Assembly (NCBI RefSeq): GCF_025907915.1 | Contig: NZ_JAPAAF010000029.1 | Coordinates: forward strand, 1-55,529 | Length of the DNA stretch: 55,529 bases | Origin: Gaoshiqia sediminis | Lineage (GTDB): Bacteria > Bacteroidota > Bacteroidia > Bacteroidales > Prolixibacteraceae | Reading direction: 5' to 3' | Shown: piece after piece, positions 52,924 to 55,529 of the stretch | How the letters are laid out: each line of letters starts with the position of its first letter | Numbering within the stretch: position 1 is the stretch's first letter | Notes under the pieces: generated by a model | What the model was told of the DNA's origin: nothing | What the model saw: the letters and a program-made list of their open reading frames with translations, nothing else | The model's database searches: none | Translations under genes and position numbers: made by a program

Positions 52924-54088
52924 TGCTCTCTCTCCAAAGTGGCAACATGCCGGCCAACCCGCTGAGCAGGTAGCCCAGGCCTGCAACCAGCAGTGCAACC
53001 CGCAAACTGAAACGGTCGGTAAAATAACCCAGCAATGGCCCGATGATGGCGAAATTGATGCGGATGACAAAATTCCGCAGCGATAAAATAGTAGCCCGCA
53101 CATCAGACTGGGTATAGCGATTGATGTAATCTTTTAGGATGGGGTGGGCAATTCCACGTAATGTATAGAAGAAGAACAACATACCGATCCCGGCCAGGCT
53201 CACTTCCCAGGCAGCCAGGAAATACCCCAGGCTTAAGCCAATGATGATGACCAGCAGCGAATTTCGCTGTCCCAACAACCGTTCGGCTTTGTACGAAAAC
53301 ATGGACGAAACTCCCACCGAAAGGTTCAACAAGGTCCACATCACCCCAAAAAGCGAAATTGGCAGGCCGGCTTCCTGAAAATAGGGCTGGACAAACCAGG
53401 CAAAAGTGAGTGAAGCGGTGCCGGTAAATGACGAAACCATTAGGGCTGACCGAAGTTGTCGGTGACAAAATGTTTGTTTTACGGTACGTAAAATACTGCT
53501 GAATTTCTTTTTTGTATTTACGGCATGTGTTTTAGGTTCTCTCAGGAATAGGGCAGCCGGAATGGCTACTGCCGCTACACCAAACTGAACGTAAAATGGC
53601 AGGCGCAGACTGAGTGTAGCCAGCAGTCCGCCGCAAACGCCTGCAATTGCTTCGGCAAAATTACCTGCCGAGGTAATCCAGCCTTCCTGTTTGATGTATT
53701 CCTGATTTCGGTTCGATGATTTCAGTGTATCGTAGAGCATAGCGGAATCGGCCCCTGAGACAAAACTATGGCCAATTCCCAATATGATTTCAGCAATGGC
53801 AAACGCCAAAAAACCGAAAGAAAAACTGTACAACGCAAATCCGGATGCCCCCAAAATGCCACCAAGCAGGAGGGTTTTCTTCCGGCCCCATACATCGGCG
53901 AGGTAGCCCGACGGAATTTCCATCACCACAATGGCCACCGAATAAATCGACTTCAACCAGAAAATGTCCTGCATGCTTAATCCGTTATCCTGGTAAAACA
54001 AGACAATGACCGGCATAATCAAATTAAACCACTTTGAAAATTTAATCAGGTACAGGTTGATAATATTGACACGGATATTTGCACTCAT
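52889..54088 (-). CDS. MFS transporter
   Basis: A 399-aa protein with 12 membrane helices. The MFS loop 2-3 motif is visible as GYLADVWGRKKTLLLGG (residues about 60-76). The N-terminus (YLIKFSKWFNLIMPVIVLFYQDNGLS) and GADSAMLYDTL resemble proton-linked efflux members that are common in Firmicutes and Bacteroidota. The substrate is unknown. It ends inside the tail of the convergent MBL gene. Confidence 0.9.
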   Translation of the reverse strand: MSANIRVNIINLYLIKFSKWFNLIMPVIVLFYQDNGLSMQDIFWLKSIYSVAIVVMEIPSGYLADVWGRKKTLLLGGILGASGFALYSFSFGFLAFAIAEIILGIGHSFVSGADSAMLYDTLKSSNRNQEYIKQEGWITSAGNFAEAIAGVCGGLLATLSLRLPFYVQFGVAAVAIPAALFLREPKTHAVNTKKKFSSILRTVKQTFCHRQLRSALMVSSFTGTASLTFAWFVQPYFQEAGLPISLFGVMWTLLNLSVGVSSMFSYKAERLLGQRNSLLVIIIGLSLGYFLAAWEVSLAGIGMLFFFYTLRGIAHPILKDYINRYTQSDVRATILSLRNFVIRINFAIIGPLLGYFTDRFSLRVALLVAGLGYLLSGLAGMLPLWRESIKEKDKAHRMP

Positions 54089-54300
54089 CGTGCTGTAAAA
54101 ATAGAAAAATCAGCTTCCAAATTTGGATCAAATCGAATCATTCCAAAGTTGATAATTGGGAATTTCATAAGCTTCAATTCTTTCATATTTTTAAAATATT
54201 AACTTGTTTTTTAACATTCTGAAAGATTCTTCCTATTTTAGCGCAACTAAATTATTAATTGTAGATGAACGTGCCGTTTCGGCAAAAATTTCTGATCGTT

Positions 54301-55335
54301 ATGAAATTATATTTCCCCGAAGACTATAAGTCATACCTGGACTTAAAGCAGACTGAGAAGGCTATCAAACTGATTAAGGATTTTTTTCAGCAGGACTTGT
54401 CTTCCGAATTGAAACTGAGCCGTGTTACAGCTCCTTTGTTTGTGATGCGCGGAACCGGGATCAACGATGACCTGAACGGTACGGAACGTCCGGTGGCTTT
54501 TCCGGTGAAAGAACTGAATGACCATGTGGCAGAGGTTGTCCATTCGCTGGCCAAGTGGAAGCGGATGGCCTTGGCTGATTTGGAATTTGGCCCTGGCTAT
54601 GGATTATATACCGATATGAATGCCATTCGCCCTGATGAGGAGCTGGACAATATCCATTCGCTTTATGTGGATCAGTGGGACTGGGAACGTGTGATTACCA
54701 GCGAAGAACGTAACCTGGATTTCCTGAAAAAGGTAGTGCGTAAAATTTATACGGTTCTGCTGCGTACCGAATTTTTTGTGTACGAACATTATCCGCAAAT
54801 TAAGCCAATTTTGCCCGAAGAAATCACGTTTATTCATGCCGAAGAACTGGCCGAAAAATATCCGGACCTAAGTCCGAAGGATCGGGAGAACTTGGTGGCA
54901 AAAAAACATGGAGCAGTTTTTATCATTGGAATTGGCGGCGTAATGCCTAATGGCGAAAAACATGATGGCCGTGCTCCCGACTACGATGACTGGACTACCG
55001 AAACAGGCAATGGATGCAAAGGCTTGAACGGCGATATCATTATTTGGAACCCTGTATTGGAAAGTGCTTTTGAAATTTCATCCATGGGAATTCGTGTTGA
55101 CAGCGAGGCTTTATTGCGTCAGCTGGAGATTACTCATAATGAAGACCGCAAGGAATTGCTTTGGCACAAACGCTTGTTGAATGGTGAGTTCCCCTTGTCA
55201 ATTGGAGGTGGGATCGGCCAGTCGAGGTTGTGTATGTACTTCCTGCGCAAGGCCCACATCGGCGAAATTCAGTCGAGCCTGTGGCCCGATGAAATGTATG
55301 AACAATGCAGGGCCAATAATATTCACTTGGTTTAG
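54301..55335 (+). CDS. asnA: Aspartate-ammonia ligase
   Basis: A 344-aa class II aaRS-like enzyme that makes asparagine from aspartate, ammonia and ATP. The Bacteroidota-type marks are clear: DLKQTEKAIKLIKDFFQ, RVTAPLFV, GTGINDDLNGTERPV, VHSLAKWKR, LYVDQWDWERVI, KHDGRAPDYDDW and IGGGIGQSRLCMYFLRKAHIGE. ATG 54301 gives the usual length; an upstream in-frame ATG at 54265 would add 12 residues without homology. It is followed by tRNA-Arg, and the ammonia released by ftcD could serve it, though that is only a metabolic remark. Confidence 0.95.
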   Translation: MKLYFPEDYKSYLDLKQTEKAIKLIKDFFQQDLSSELKLSRVTAPLFVMRGTGINDDLNGTERPVAFPVKELNDHVAEVVHSLAKWKRMALADLEFGPGYGLYTDMNAIRPDEELDNIHSLYVDQWDWERVITSEERNLDFLKKVVRKIYTVLLRTEFFVYEHYPQIKPILPEEITFIHAEELAEKYPDLSPKDRENLVAKKHGAVFIIGIGGVMPNGEKHDGRAPDYDDWTTETGNGCKGLNGDIIIWNPVLESAFEISSMGIRVDSEALLRQLEITHNEDRKELLWHKRLLNGEFPLSIGGGIGQSRLCMYFLRKAHIGEIQSSLWPDEMYEQCRANNIHLV

Positions 55336-55360
55336 CAGCTTATAAAAAATAACAGGTCGG

Positions 55361-55390
55361 TTGGCAGCTTTTGATATTTTTATATCTTTG
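55361..55390 (+). promoter_or_regulatory. Promoter of tRNA-Arg
   Basis: TTG (55361-55363), a 19-bp spacer and TATCTTTG (55383-55390) fit the Bacteroidota consensus, with transcription expected near 55397, about 10 nt before the mature tRNA. Confidence 0.65.
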
Positions 55391-55406
55391 CAACCGCTTT
55401 AAGGAT

Positions 55407-55480
<74 letters not shown>

Positions 55481-55499
55481 CTTTGGGAAGATTCTAATT

Positions 55500-55529
55500 A
55501 TGAAAATTTTAAGGAGATTAGCGAGTTGG
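55500..55529 (+). CDS. Possible start of a gene cut by the window end
   Basis: ATG at 55500 opens ten codons (MKILRRLASW) to the end of the window, 19 nt after the tRNA. Too short to identify; it may also be chance. Confidence 0.25.
   Translation, partial: MKILRRLASW

Overview
The window looks like chromosome of a Bacteroidota bacterium, most likely of the Marinilabiliales/Prolixibacteraceae type (family is inference). Signs are: several promoters of the Bacteroidota form (TTTG or TTG, 19-21 bp, TAnnTTTG), few Shine-Dalgarno sites, type IX secretion (T9SS) sorting domains, a FISUMP-domain surface protein, a Bacteroides-like AsnA, and the neighbour order dapB-lepB-wbqC.

Layout. 1-150: the 3' end of tilS, broken by an in-frame TGA. 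151-3847: an accessory, hairpin-rich stretch with an 11-bp phased repeat, an unknown 190-aa protein and a DUF4143-type AAA ATPase; two copies of one palindromic repeat (297-356 and 3447-3526) bracket these genes. 3848-15133: an AT-rich leftward glycan operon: flippase, radical SAM enzyme, pyruvyltransferase, five glycosyltransferases, polymerase and a deacetylase lipoprotein. 15134-16620: REP-like palindromes and a toxin-antitoxin pair whose MazF/PemK-like toxin is split by a 134-bp palindromic element flanked by TA. 16621-21694: an outer-membrane porin and FMN-binding protein pair, uup, nth, a ferredoxin and a small T9SS-sorted protein. 21699-34717: a DUF5686 outer-membrane protein, hutI-ftcD for histidine breakdown, a PLDc_N membrane peptide, a PgpH-like c-di-AMP phosphodiesterase, an NlpC/P60 hydrolase, a Nudix hydrolase, and dapB-lepB-lapA-wbqC. 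34775-39200: a second accessory stretch with two secreted surface proteins read from unusually strong Shine-Dalgarno sites, three AT-rich orphan genes and an 11-unit, 21-bp phased repeat. 39244-55529: core genes: pyridoxal kinase and HAD phosphatase, M16 protease, a Spy-like protein, a MurU-like nucleotidyltransferase, ribH, a TPR protein, recF-dciA, ndk, a DHH phosphoesterase with an FKBP lipoprotein, a YciB-Nudix fusion, an RsmI-like methylase, a PhnP-like hydrolase, an MFS transporter, asnA and tRNA-Arg(TCT).

The glycan genes together can make, flip, polymerise and modify an O-antigen or capsule-like polymer, but no initiating sugar-phosphate transferase, chain-length regulator or nucleotide-sugar synthesis gene is in view, so the set depends on genes elsewhere. 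The best candidates for something new are the TA-flanked double-hairpin element in the toxin gene, the two helically phased short-repeat arrays, the repeat-bracketed ATPase segment, and the FISUMP protein, whose C-terminus has the codon pattern expected of a diversity-generating retroelement target.
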